Positions 26,788-34,434 are shown, counted from the first letter of the stretch. The stretch: 64,000 nt of DNA from Limenecus sp048360435 (GCA_048360435.1 DBGCOP010000027.1:310001-374000); one strand, 5' to 3'. Numbers and translations: made by a program. Notes: generated by a model not told the origin, from the sequence alone.

Positions 26788-27705
26788 TAGATGTTGTTTC
26801 CAATATTTGTTATGAATTATTCTTTCAAAATCTTTATCATTATCAAGTTTCATAAGAATACTTCTAGGAGTTTTGCTTATTTTTTCCCAATTACTATGAA
26901 CTACATAAAGTGCATTTCCTGTAAATATATTCTCAAAAATAACTTTGCCACTATTTAGTTTGACTCCAAAATATTTATTAAATTGACCTCTTCCTCTGAA
27001 AATTTCTTTAGGCTTGAGTTCCATAATTACATTATAGCGTTCAGTAAATTCTGCAAAGCTAGGCTTATTTATTCCTTCTGGTAAAGTTTCATATATACTT
27101 CGGGCATCGATTGAACCAGGAGGAAATATTTCCCAGTCAACAACATATGATTTTAGGATTTCTTCATTTCTTGCATTTGAATCAAATATGTCACAACTCC
27201 CAACATTCTCTTGCAATAAATTACATTTAAATAGTAGTTCAAATTCAAAATTTGCAGATGAGGTATCAAGAATACCGCCCACTGTAAACTTAACAATGTA
27301 TTCTTCGTTATTTTCTGCCATTAATTCAAATTCAAGAACATAAGAAGGCGCATCCCACACTTCTCTTACCCATACTTCTCTGGGATAATATCCTGTGTGC
27401 TCTTGACCATGCCAATCAGTGCATCTATAAAATTGCATTTTGTTAGTTTTCCCAAAATCTCTTCTTATGATACTTCGACCTAAAAAATTATATTTTGAAT
27501 ACCGCCCGTTCTTAATATCAGGAATAATTGATTTTTCAGGTAATACTAATTTATTGTTCTCAAACTTAATTCCTAACTTTTCAAATTTATCTACATTCTT
27601 TTTATTAATTTTTTCTGTAGAACCGACAATGCAAGATATATACTTACTTGTATTTAGTTTTTGTCTTATATATTCTGGAATTTCTCTAAAATTTTTATTT
27701 TTCAT
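26770..27705 (-). CDS. Cargo protein of unknown function (311 residues)
   Basis: I do not recognise this protein. It is soluble, rich in aromatic and charged residues, with no signal or membrane segment. The middle (about 105-165: VWDAPSYVLEFELMAENNEEYIVKFTVGG) is beta-rich, and conserved-looking clusters such as CTDWHGQEHTGYYPREVW and FRGRGQFNKYFG could be binding or catalytic loops, but I see no known motif. It follows a small protein gene (27717-27895) with only 11 nt between, so the two are likely one operon. The operon is divergent from the XRE/ImmA pair. A strong terminator ends it. A defence or regulatory cargo role is only a guess. Confidence 0.7.
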   Translation of the reverse strand: MKNKNFREIPEYIRQKLNTSKYISCIVGSTEKINKKNVDKFEKLGIKFENNKLVLPEKSIIPDIKNGRYSKYNFLGRSIIRRDFGKTNKMQFYRCTDWHGQEHTGYYPREVWVREVWDAPSYVLEFELMAENNEEYIVKFTVGGILDTSSANFEFELLFKCNLLQENVGSCDIFDSNARNEEILKSYVVDWEIFPPGSIDARSIYETLPEGINKPSFAEFTERYNVIMELKPKEIFRGRGQFNKYFGVKLNSGKVIFENIFTGNALYVVHSNWEKISKTPRSILMKLDNDKDFERIIHNKYWKQHLYKAIA

Positions 27706-27716
27706 TTTTTATCCTC

Positions 27717-27895
27717 TTATTTTGTATTAGTTTTATCAACTAAAATGTAACTTTGGCCAGACTGTTTTGTTGGAGGTAATGGTTCATTCTTTACAACTGT
27801 TCTTTCTACCCCGGTTCTTCCTCCTCTAGGACCAATCATTTCGTATTGCCCTGATATCTGTGCTTTTTCTCCAGGTTTAAATGATGTTTTTTTCA
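27717..27895 (-). CDS. Small YjzC-like protein, reading frame to be checked
   Basis: From the ATG at 27895 (AAGGAG upstream) the frame reads MKKTSFKPGEKAQISGQY; further on, after a one-base shift, it reads MIGPRGGRTGVERTVV and ends near VDKTNTK with a stop at 27717. Together this is a 59-residue product whose FKPGEKA start and GPRGG centre resemble small YjzC-type proteins. I count 179 nt, one short of a multiple of three, so either a T near 27840 is missing in my count or the gene has a real frameshift there. It probably forms an operon with the 311-residue gene downstream. Confidence 0.45.
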
Positions 27896-27963
27896 TAAGT
27901 TTTTCTCCTTAACTTTACTTATTACTCTATTTGTATTACAATATTAACGTATTAATGTTATTA

Positions 27964-27997
27964 TTGTTAATAACAAAGTTAACGCACTTTTGTTAAC
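27964..27997. promoter_or_regulatory. Operator cluster between divergent operons (GTTAAC repeats)
   Basis: A perfect 13-bp palindrome TTGTTAATAACAA (27964-27976) is followed by GTTAAC at 27978-27983 and again at 27992-27997. It lies just before the XRE gene start and between two divergent operons, so it is the likely binding site of that XRE protein. Confidence 0.6.
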
Positions 27998-28013
27998 TTG
28001 TCAAGAGGTATAT

Positions 28014-28310
28014 ATGAAAAAAACTATAAAAAATCCTTTAAGCATAAAAATTAAAGAAATAAGAGAGTCACTGGGTATGACTCAACAAGACTTAGCTATT
28101 AAAGCAGGTTTAGCAAAGCCCCTTATATCAATGATTGAAAATGGTGAAAGATTTCCATCTGATGATGCATTACATAAACTTTGTGAAGCCTTCGGCGTTC
28201 AAGAAGAAGATATTTTAAGTCAAGAAGTAAAAAATATGGCTATTGAAGAAATAAAAAAAGCAGAGCCAAGAGATGTTTTAACGGCATATAGGAAAATTTA
28301 TCGTGGCTAA
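28014..28310 (+). CDS. XRE-family repressor-like regulator paired with ImmA
   Basis: 98 residues. HTH_3 domain at about 10-65 (LSIKIKEIRESLGMTQQDLAIKAGLAKPLISMIENGERFPSDDALHKLCEAFG), then a short helical tail. Start chosen at the ATG at 28014, which has AAGAGG upstream. The next gene, an ImmA/IrrE-type metalloprotease, starts 8 nt before this stop. In ICEBs1 and many phages the protease cleaves the repressor to induce excision, so this pair is a likely induction switch for the element. An antitoxin-type role is an alternative. Confidence 0.88.
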   Translation: MKKTIKNPLSIKIKEIRESLGMTQQDLAIKAGLAKPLISMIENGERFPSDDALHKLCEAFGVQEEDILSQEVKNMAIEEIKKAEPRDVLTAYRKIYRG

Positions 28311-29190
28311 TTTTTCAGACCCTACACTTTTATATCAACAAGATGTTGATATTGTCGCAGAAAGAATAATTAAGGAAACAATAGGAAGCAATGCAACATT
28401 CCCTATTGATTTGTTTTCAATTATTGATGCTTGGGATATTGAGGTAAAGTTAATTAATGATGTAAATATAGATTTTCAAGCAAGAATAGAGCTAGGCGTT
28501 GCTCCCTGTATAACGATAAATTCAGAATTTAGCCTTGAAGATATAAAATCTAATAATTTGCCTTTAATAAAGAATAATAATTTAAGATTTTCTCTTGCAC
28601 ATGAACTCGGTCACCTTTTTCTTAACATTAATAGCGCAAAGTTAAGGGAGAGAATGTTAATAAATAATACTAAACGTAATGCAGATATGTACACAAAAAT
28701 AACCGAGTTCCAAGCCGATAATTTTGCGAGTGCTTTATTAATGCCGAAATATGCTATGACTGATTATCTCAACTATGGTAATAATCCAAAGTCTTGCGCT
28801 GAAACAATTTCAAATCATTTCGGCTGTTCTTTAACTTCTGCTTTTTTGCGCTTGGCTAGAATTAATGAGAACATTGTTGCTTGTTTACAAGTAGATAAGA
28901 AAACTCGTACGATTAAACATCTCACTTATTCAAAATCTTGGAAAGATATTGGGCATGAGTATTATCCATATAAAGAGTTGTTTATCTGCAAACAAACTAT
29001 TTTGCCAAAACTTAGTGCTACTAATTCAGTACTGAAAAATTCGGAATCAAGCGCGAAAAACATCAAGAATAAAATGAACTTAACAAATTGGTTTGAGAAT
29101 TATGATGGAGATTATTGTATAAGCGAATGGCCATATCTTTTTGAGCATAATATTATTACATTTCTTGAAGTTGAGTATCCTGATTTTTAA
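28303..29190 (+). CDS. ImmA/IrrE-family metallo-endopeptidase
   Basis: 295 residues from a GTG start overlapping the regulator gene. The zinc-binding HELGH motif is at about 100-104 (LAHELGHLFL), with the third ligand probably the Glu of TEFQADNFASALLMP, the hallmark of COG2856/ImmA. The C-terminal half (about 190-295) is variable. By analogy with ImmA of ICEBs1 it should cleave the paired XRE repressor after a signal such as DNA damage or absence of a sister element, allowing excision genes to be expressed. That role is inferred from the gene pair. Confidence 0.9.
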   Translation: MANFSDPTLLYQQDVDIVAERIIKETIGSNATFPIDLFSIIDAWDIEVKLINDVNIDFQARIELGVAPCITINSEFSLEDIKSNNLPLIKNNNLRFSLAHELGHLFLNINSAKLRERMLINNTKRNADMYTKITEFQADNFASALLMPKYAMTDYLNYGNNPKSCAETISNHFGCSLTSAFLRLARINENIVACLQVDKKTRTIKHLTYSKSWKDIGHEYYPYKELFICKQTILPKLSATNSVLKNSESSAKNIKNKMNLTNWFENYDGDYCISEWPYLFEHNIITFLEVEYPDF

Positions 29191-29194
29191 TAAG

Positions 29195-29299
29195 TTATAC
29201 CTTTCTAGGCTGCATAACAAAATCTTTAAAATAAGAAAGTGTCTTTATAAGTTCTCTTGCTTGTGTTGCATTGTTTGTATAAATGTATGTTGATACTGA
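29195..29299 (-). pseudogene. C-terminal remnant of a small element protein
   Basis: On the minus strand 34 codons read SVSTYIYTNNATQARELIKT followed by LSYFKDFVMQPRKV and a stop. This lines up with SQAVGIIKTFPYFKSFVRQP of the intact 78-residue protein at 30547-30783. There is no start codon, and a stop lies directly upstream. It is therefore a decayed duplicate about 1.3 kb from its paralogue. Confidence 0.6.
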
Positions 29300-29374
29300 C
29301 TAATTAGCAATTGTAGTTTTGATTTAGCTACTAGTTATCCACAGTTGATAGATTAATTAGGCAATTTGAATATA

Positions 29375-29923
29375 TTATAAGTTGTTTAAAATATGACTAA
29401 TTACCGTTTTATGTATTTTAACACGATATGTAAAGTTTGTAGATGTATTAAGATTAAATTTAATAAAAGGAATTAAAAATTTAGGATATTTATATTCATT
29501 GCAATATTCCTTTATAGTCTCTAGTAATTGGTTTGTTCTAGATAAAATTATCATTTTAGATGAATATGGCTCTATGGTTAGAGTTTTATTTAAACAAGCT
29601 GGTTCTAAAGGAGGAGTAATCAGATCTAATTTCCCAAAAGGAAACGAGAAACTAAATCCATTACAACCATCAAAATGTACAGGGATATTACCAAGATTTT
29701 TTAGGTCAAGCGCAATATATTCTGACTTATCATTTTGAACTATTTCATTATTGAAATTTTGTTCAAAAATTATTCTTCTTGTAATTTCACCCTTTAAATT
29801 GGGCTTACTATTTTTGTTTGCTAGACATAAAGAAACAATCACAGAACAAACTGTACCTAAAGCAATACATGCGTTTATGATATTAGGATAATTAGATAAG
29901 AATTTATCTATTTCTCTGAACAT
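29375..29923 (-). CDS. Membrane-anchored protein of unknown function
   Basis: 182 residues: one membrane segment at about 14-34 (IINACIALGTVCSVIVSLCLA), then a soluble beta-rich domain with an Ig-like feel (KGEITRRIIFEQ, YIALDLKNLGNIPVHFDGCNGFSF, LTIEPYSSKMIILS). I do not recognise the family. GGGAGAT precedes the ATG. It sits 3 nt downstream of the toxin gene on the same strand and is probably cotranscribed with the toxin-antitoxin operon, which is unusual. Confidence 0.65.
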   Translation of the reverse strand: MFREIDKFLSNYPNIINACIALGTVCSVIVSLCLANKNSKPNLKGEITRRIIFEQNFNNEIVQNDKSEYIALDLKNLGNIPVHFDGCNGFSFSFPFGKLDLITPPLEPACLNKTLTIEPYSSKMIILSRTNQLLETIKEYCNEYKYPKFLIPFIKFNLNTSTNFTYRVKIHKTVISHILNNL

Positions 29924-29926
29924 ATT

Positions 29927-30217
29927 TTATATCTCCCACTTCCTCGAAGTATGCAATACTCTCAATATATAAATAACATCTTCCCTCACCTGATATGGCA
30001 CAATGTATGGATATTTTGAGATTACTAATTCTCTTGTTCTCAAAACTCTACCTGCTCTGCCTGCGCTTGGGTTTGGCACAATTACTGTTTCAATCCTATC
30101 TATAATATGCGCTACAACTTCTTTCGCGGCATCTTGATTGTTTTCACAGATGTATTCTTTGATTGCTTTTAAATCGCATAATGAGGATTTTGAAAATTTG
30201 ACTTTGTATCTTGTCAC
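29927..30217 (-). CDS. RelE/ParE-family toxin
   Basis: 96 residues of the ParE/RelE plasmid-stabilisation fold: MTRYKVKFSKSSLCDLKAIKEYICENNQDAA, then the RELVISKYPYIVPYQVREDVIYILRVLHTSRKW pattern typical of ParE toxins. The GTG start overlaps the antitoxin stop (TAGTG), the usual coupled arrangement. ParE-type proteins poison gyrase, RelE-type ones cut mRNA on the ribosome; the final HTSRKW favours ParE. It probably stabilises the element. Confidence 0.92.
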   Translation of the reverse strand: MTRYKVKFSKSSLCDLKAIKEYICENNQDAAKEVVAHIIDRIETVIVPNPSAGRAGRVLRTRELVISKYPYIVPYQVREDVIYILRVLHTSRKWEI

Positions 30218-30447
30218 TATTCAATGCCCCAATCTTTTTTGACCTCGTCCATTGAAACAAATTTACCTTCGTCTATATCTTTTATACCTTTTTGAATAGC
30301 ACTAATCTGCCACGCTTCCATATCTAAGTATTTTTCAATAGCTTCAATAGCCAAAAAGGCCTTTGTCCTGCCTGTCGCTTTGGCAAGTTCTTCAAGTTTG
30401 TTTTTTGTATTTTTAGGTATTCTTAATGAGAATTGTTCTGATGACAT
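30217..30447 (-). CDS. Ribbon-helix-helix antitoxin
   Basis: 76 residues. The N-terminal ribbon (EQFSLRIPKNTKNKLEELAKATGRTKAFLAIEAIEKYL) is a classic RHH DNA-binding unit, and the acidic C-terminal helix (GIKDIDEGKFVSMDEVKKDWGIE) is the part that neutralises the toxin. Start chosen at the ATG at 30447, which has AAAGGAG upstream; the frame is open to 30486. It should autorepress through the palindrome just upstream. Confidence 0.92.
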   Translation of the reverse strand: MSSEQFSLRIPKNTKNKLEELAKATGRTKAFLAIEAIEKYLDMEAWQISAIQKGIKDIDEGKFVSMDEVKKDWGIE

Positions 30448-30458
30448 AGATACTCCTT

Positions 30459-30505
30459 TGTAATGCAATATATTACATTGTAACACATGTGATTACGTTT
30501 TTCAA
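30459..30505 (-). promoter_or_regulatory. Promoter and operator of the toxin-antitoxin operon
   Basis: On the minus strand TTGAAA (30500-30505) and TACAAT (30477-30482) are 17 bp apart. The palindrome TGTAAT-N7-ATTACA (30459-30477) lies right over the expected transcription start, the place for antitoxin autorepression. Confidence 0.7.
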
Positions 30506-30546
30506 TCATAGGATTTAGCATTATGCTTTAGCGACCAATAGCAACC

Positions 30547-30783
30547 CTAATCCATAGCCCCTAAATCCGCTTGGTCTTTGGCTTGTGCTTTCTTAATCAA
30601 ATCCGTTATTCTCGTCAAATTGTTGTCTTCATTGTCTTCCAACATTGGCTGTCTTACAAAACTCTTGAAGTACGGGAATGTCTTAATTATACCTACTGCT
30701 TGGCTTACGCTGTTTGCTGATACCTTAACCTCAATGTTGCCGCCGCTTACGGTAGGTGTGATGGTTGCTTTGTACGTTCTCAT
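30547..30783 (-). CDS. Small protein of unknown function
   Basis: 78 residues: a short beta-rich half (TYKATITPTVSGGNIEVKVSANS) followed by a helix (SQAVGIIKTFPYFKSF) and an acidic tail. Strong AAAGGAG precedes the ATG. Small proteins of this shape are frequent beside element methylases, but I cannot name the family. A decayed copy of its C-terminal half is at 29195-29299, so the gene has been duplicated inside the element. Confidence 0.7.
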   Translation of the reverse strand: MRTYKATITPTVSGGNIEVKVSANSVSQAVGIIKTFPYFKSFVRQPMLEDNEDNNLTRITDLIKKAQAKDQADLGAMD

Positions 30784-30806
30784 TGTTTTCTCCTTTAATA
30801 TCTGCG

Positions 30807-31505
30807 TTAAAAATTAAACAGTTTGAGCTGTTCGCCATGGCTCTTTTCTTTTGTTTCTGAAATATTAATCTTTTCAAAGTTTGCTCTATCTTGTAATTTC
30901 TTTTGAAAATCCCCTAAAAAGAAAAACGGCGTATAAAGCACTTTATTAGTTTTTATAGATAAACTATCACCCCAAACCACTTTCGCAGGAATACCAAGCA
31001 CTGATAGTTGAATAAAAGTCATCTTGTAACACAATTCGTCAATGTCAGTAGCCTCAACATACAGAACCTGCTGATAATTTATCCTCTGCTCAAACAATGC
31101 ATCAGCAAATGCAATAATCATTCCCCCACTGCCGCAATAAGGCTCATAAAGTGTAATTATCTCGCTTCCTGCATACTTTTTAACGTGATAACCTGTCATT
31201 TTGCTCATCATCTTGCTAATCCGATAAGGTGTGAAATACTGACCTTTTGAAGCACTTCCCAAGTTTAAATGCATATAGACTTCGCCTAAAAAATCCTGAT
31301 GTTCTATCTCTAAAGCTGACACTAAAAAAGCAAGCAGTTTAGGAAATTCTTCTGCTTGCTCTTTTGTGTAATTCTTGATTGTATCTTTGTACTTTTGCTC
31401 TATTTCTTCGCTCCGATAAAACGGTTGAGCCAATGAACAGGTGCATAATGTCAAAAAGTCTCTAAAAACCGTCTCAACACCTTTTGACCTGTCTAAATTC
31501 TCCAA
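30807..31505 (-). CDS. N-6 DNA methylase-like protein, phage/element type
   Basis: At least 232 residues. The AdoMet-binding side is clear: GQYFTPYRISKMM, motif I EPYCGSGGMIIAFADAL, then VEATDIDELCYKMTFIQLSVLGIPAKVVWGDSL. The catalytic NPPY/F motif is absent; YTPFFFLG stands in its place, as I recall for a family of phage-borne relatives. The shown start is a TTG. The frame continues upstream as conserved-looking DYIKEFTSKLE to an ACG at 31535 that lies 5 nt after a strong AAAGGAGG, which suggests translation starts at ACG or that an ATG was lost. It could methylate element DNA, but activity is doubtful. Confidence 0.8.
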   Translation of the reverse strand: MENLDRSKGVETVFRDFLTLCTCSLAQPFYRSEEIEQKYKDTIKNYTKEQAEEFPKLLAFLVSALEIEHQDFLGEVYMHLNLGSASKGQYFTPYRISKMMSKMTGYHVKKYAGSEIITLYEPYCGSGGMIIAFADALFEQRINYQQVLYVEATDIDELCYKMTFIQLSVLGIPAKVVWGDSLSIKTNKVLYTPFFFLGDFQKKLQDRANFEKINISETKEKSHGEQLKLFNF

Positions 31506-31806
31506 TTTTGAAGTAAATTCTTTGATGTAATCCGTTTTGACCTCCTTTAAATCCTAGAATAACGCTGATTGAATACCCCTAACTCCTATATATATTTATA
31601 TATAAAGCAAAAATTCCGCTTATTCAGCTTTATTCTTCATTGAGTTATCTTTGAAATAAGTGAAATTGAAGGCTATTCTTTGATTTTACTTATTTTTATT
31701 TAATAATTTTATTCAAAAACAAAATAACGTAAATATGTCCCAATCCCTTTATTTACAAGCATTAACAGTTATTGCAATCAGCTAAATCGCTTGATATAAT
31801 TGAGTT
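31506..31806. other. Divergent intergenic region before cargo genes
   Basis: It contains the methylase ribosome site and probable N-terminal extension (31506-31555), an AT-rich block with an imperfect inverted repeat (AAATAAGTGAAA at about 31657 and its near-complement at about 31690), and the promoter at 31772-31800. I see no gene. Confidence 0.5.
31772..31800 (+). promoter_or_regulatory. Near-consensus sigma70 promoter, leaderless start
   Basis: TTGCAA (31772-31777), a 17-bp spacer, then TATAAT (31795-31800), and the ATG of the next gene only 6 nt further on. Transcription would start at or one base from the ATG. Confidence 0.7.
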
Positions 31807-32010
31807 ATGGAAGTTTTTAAGAATACAGAAGAATTTAATTTGAAAGAACTGTACAAGCAAATTGAGGAAGCCTACAATACAAGTGTGGTTGCAGAACATT
31901 TTTGTAATGATTACCAGGAAATAGAGGAAATCGGAAATATCACACCGTTAGTAAAACTACTGCATAAAAAGCTCAATGATGCATTTACACAGCTGATAAA
32001 TAACCTATAG
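31807..32010 (+). CDS. Small protein of unknown function
   Basis: 67 residues, acidic and mainly helical (EEFNLKELYKQIEEAYNTSVVAEHFCNDYQEIEEIGNITPLVKLLHKKLNDAFTQLI), with no motif I recognise. It has no Shine-Dalgarno sequence but a near-perfect promoter whose -10 box ends 6 nt before the ATG. It is followed after 21 nt by a membrane protein gene on the same strand. Length, promoter and codon pattern support a real gene. Confidence 0.65.
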   Translation: MEVFKNTEEFNLKELYKQIEEAYNTSVVAEHFCNDYQEIEEIGNITPLVKLLHKKLNDAFTQLINNL

Positions 32011-32031
32011 TTTTTATGATAAAATACTAAA

Positions 32032-32760
32032 ATGAATTACGGTCTAATTAAAGAATTATCAATAACTTTGATAACACCAATGATTGCTTTCTTTGGAACT
32101 TTGATTGCACTTCTCCAATGGAAAACGGCTGAGGTAAAAAGAAATAATGAATTATTTAAATTAAGACATGAAAAATTATATATGCCTGTAAAAGAAGCTA
32201 TAAATGATTTAATAGGTGGAGTACTTGTCCCTGAAGATATTGATGAAGCAAATTCTCTTTTTATTGCCAATGAGTTTTGGAAGAAAACACGTTATTATCA
32301 TTTTTTAATTAAAAAGAGCGATTATGAAAAACTTTGCCAGTTATTGTTTAAATTTTCAGAAAAATATCAAAAAGATTATATAAAACAGGCTGTTCTAAAA
32401 ACTTCATATGATATATATTGGCATAAAAAAAGTGTTGAATTACAAGATGAAGTTGAAAATATCTTACTACCTTATTTAGGAACTGAAAAAAGCTTTGACA
32501 TCAAACAATGCACTAAAAAATTTCGTAACCTTATAGGTAATTTTGCATTATTTTTGAGTAAATACTTTCCAACATTTCTTTATATTTTTTCAAGATTATA
32601 TTGGTCAGTATTTTTCACATTAAATACTATTTCTAAAAAAATCATTAAATTGAAAAATTTGTTGAGTAAGAGAATACGCTTTTGCGTCCTTTTAAGACTT
32701 TATCGTTACAAAATAAAAACATTACCTAGTTATACATTAATAAGAACGGCTTTTAAGTAA
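32032..32760 (+). CDS. Membrane-anchored cargo protein of unknown function
   Basis: 242 residues. One hydrophobic segment at about 9-30 (ITLITPMIAFFGTLIALLQW) anchors a soluble, strongly basic domain; a second hydrophobic stretch (about 170-205, rich in Phe/Tyr/Leu) may also enter the membrane. I do not recognise the family. A TAAAAT box lies 6 nt before the ATG and no ribosome site is visible. Its 3' end overlaps by 31 nt the end of the convergent 526-residue gene, so the two are antisense at their tails. Confidence 0.65.
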   Translation: MNYGLIKELSITLITPMIAFFGTLIALLQWKTAEVKRNNELFKLRHEKLYMPVKEAINDLIGGVLVPEDIDEANSLFIANEFWKKTRYYHFLIKKSDYEKLCQLLFKFSEKYQKDYIKQAVLKTSYDIYWHKKSVELQDEVENILLPYLGTEKSFDIKQCTKKFRNLIGNFALFLSKYFPTFLYIFSRLYWSVFFTLNTISKKIIKLKNLLSKRIRFCVLLRLYRYKIKTLPSYTLIRTAFK

Positions 32761-34310
32761 GTAATAAATTCGCAAGATTTTTCAAGTATCTCTTCAAAAA
32801 CTTTTGTAAGTGATTTTTCCTCGATACCAAAAACTTTAACTATTTTTTTGTAATTATTTCCTTTTCTATGAGCAACAGCAGAGGAACGAAGATTTTGTAA
32901 GTTCTTTAAAAATTCAATAAACTGCTCAAAACCACTTATTTTTTTTATTTTAAGAAAGTATTCAAGTTTATTTATACTACCTTTTAATTCTGATTTAGTG
33001 TATTTATCTAATTCTTTTTCATTAATAGAGTCTATTAATATTTTCACCAGTCCTCTTACTTGTTCATCAAATTCATTTTGGCTATCATTTAATGGTATTC
33101 TTAGTATTTGGCTATGATAATCATCTTCTTTTGCAAGCGGTAAGAATAAATCCCATCCATATTCTGCTTTCCAATCTTTATTAAAATTATTAAAAATTTC
33201 CTTAAACTTTAAATCTGCTATTGAAGCATCAGTTGCTATACACATAAAGTTACGGTTAAAACAGGTCATACTCATCCCTCCTTGTGGTGGGATGTTGAAT
33301 GAACGCCAGTACATTTGTTCTTCATAAGATAATTTACCTAAGTCTCCAAGCAAAACAATAACTTTATCTGTATTATCATTATCAATAGGCAAGTACCACA
33401 GGTTTCCGCAATGTATTCTACCATCACCAACAGCATATTTATTGGGATTTGCATAATATTTATTTAAAACTTCTTTTTTGAATGTTACAGTCTTATAAAA
33501 ATTTTCCCATATGTCTCTATCACAACTTGTTAAAATTGGTTCATTGTATTCATCAATTTGGGTTATAAACTCTATGTATTGTTTTTTGTTGTCTTCATTA
33601 AATGGATATATGTTACATTTAGTCTTAGGTAAACCTTTTACAACTTTTTTACCTAATAATCTAGACAACGATTTAAAGTTATCACTACTATGTTTAACAT
33701 TACAAGTTGAGAGATTATAAATAATATTTTTACTTTTAAAAGTATTTCTTTCATCTAAAATGGTCAATTCTTCTAGAGAATACTTCGAATGATATTTAAT
33801 ATCAAAGAGAATAAGTAATTTATGATTCGTTATAGCTAAAAATTCTTTAATTGCGGATGTTTTAATCTTTACATTGAAATCATCAATAATTATAATATCC
33901 TCTTCAGTTCCATCATCATTGATTTTGATATATTTATTGTTGAGTTTATCGAAATATAAATCATGAAATAATCTGAATTCTTCTAATATTTCAATATAAG
34001 ATGGTCTTGCATCCCAAAAAGTTCTATAAAAAACAAGAGGTCTTATATTCCTTCTATTTCCGTATTTTATGTATTTTCCTGAGTGTTCACAACAGGGTAA
34101 TCCGTCACCTTTATGAAAATCCCAACTAAAATCACTTAAACTTTTTTTAATTTCTTTATTTGGTACAACAACACAATAAAAACATACTTGAGGGCTAAAT
34201 TCTTTTTCTGAATAATGAGCATATGTCCAAATCTCATTACCTAGATTTTCTGCAATATTTTTAATCATCTCTGATTGCATCATTTTAATTTTTTCTTTTT
34301 GCATATCCAT
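32730..34310 (-). CDS. 526-residue cargo protein with HEPN-like C-terminus (candidate defence gene)
   Basis: I do not recognise the full-length protein. Near the N-terminus a possible zinc cluster is formed by CFYC (43-46) and CCEH (73-76). The C-terminal 120 residues are helical and contain LRSSAVAHRKG, where R475 and H481 match the Rx4-6H catalytic motif of HEPN RNases. HEPN domains act in abortive infection, toxin-antitoxin and CRISPR effectors. It is a long single gene in the cargo end of the element next to attR, the usual place for defence genes. No ribosome site; TATAAA lies 6 nt before the ATG. The HEPN call rests on one motif and helix pattern. Confidence 0.65.
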   Translation of the reverse strand: MDMQKEKIKMMQSEMIKNIAENLGNEIWTYAHYSEKEFSPQVCFYCVVVPNKEIKKSLSDFSWDFHKGDGLPCCEHSGKYIKYGNRRNIRPLVFYRTFWDARPSYIEILEEFRLFHDLYFDKLNNKYIKINDDGTEEDIIIIDDFNVKIKTSAIKEFLAITNHKLLILFDIKYHSKYSLEELTILDERNTFKSKNIIYNLSTCNVKHSSDNFKSLSRLLGKKVVKGLPKTKCNIYPFNEDNKKQYIEFITQIDEYNEPILTSCDRDIWENFYKTVTFKKEVLNKYYANPNKYAVGDGRIHCGNLWYLPIDNDNTDKVIVLLGDLGKLSYEEQMYWRSFNIPPQGGMSMTCFNRNFMCIATDASIADLKFKEIFNNFNKDWKAEYGWDLFLPLAKEDDYHSQILRIPLNDSQNEFDEQVRGLVKILIDSINEKELDKYTKSELKGSINKLEYFLKIKKISGFEQFIEFLKNLQNLRSSAVAHRKGNNYKKIVKVFGIEEKSLTKVFEEILEKSCEFITYLKAVLINV

Positions 34311-34364
34311 AATTTATTTATATCACATAAAAATTTTGTATAATGTTTTTGACAATTTATATAA

Positions 34365-34434
34365 AACTAATAACACTCTATAACAGACCAAAAATATAAC
34401 TATCACTTATATTTCGCCCTTTTGGTTATTAGTT
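34365..34434. repeat. Nested hairpin near the right end of the element
   Basis: Outer arms AACTAATAAC / GTTATTAGTT, then CCAAAA / TTTTGG, then AAATATAA / TTATATTT around a 7-nt loop. The left arm carries AACTAATAACACTC, identical to the minus strand of 19548-19561 in the hairpin near the left end. Confidence 0.65.
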
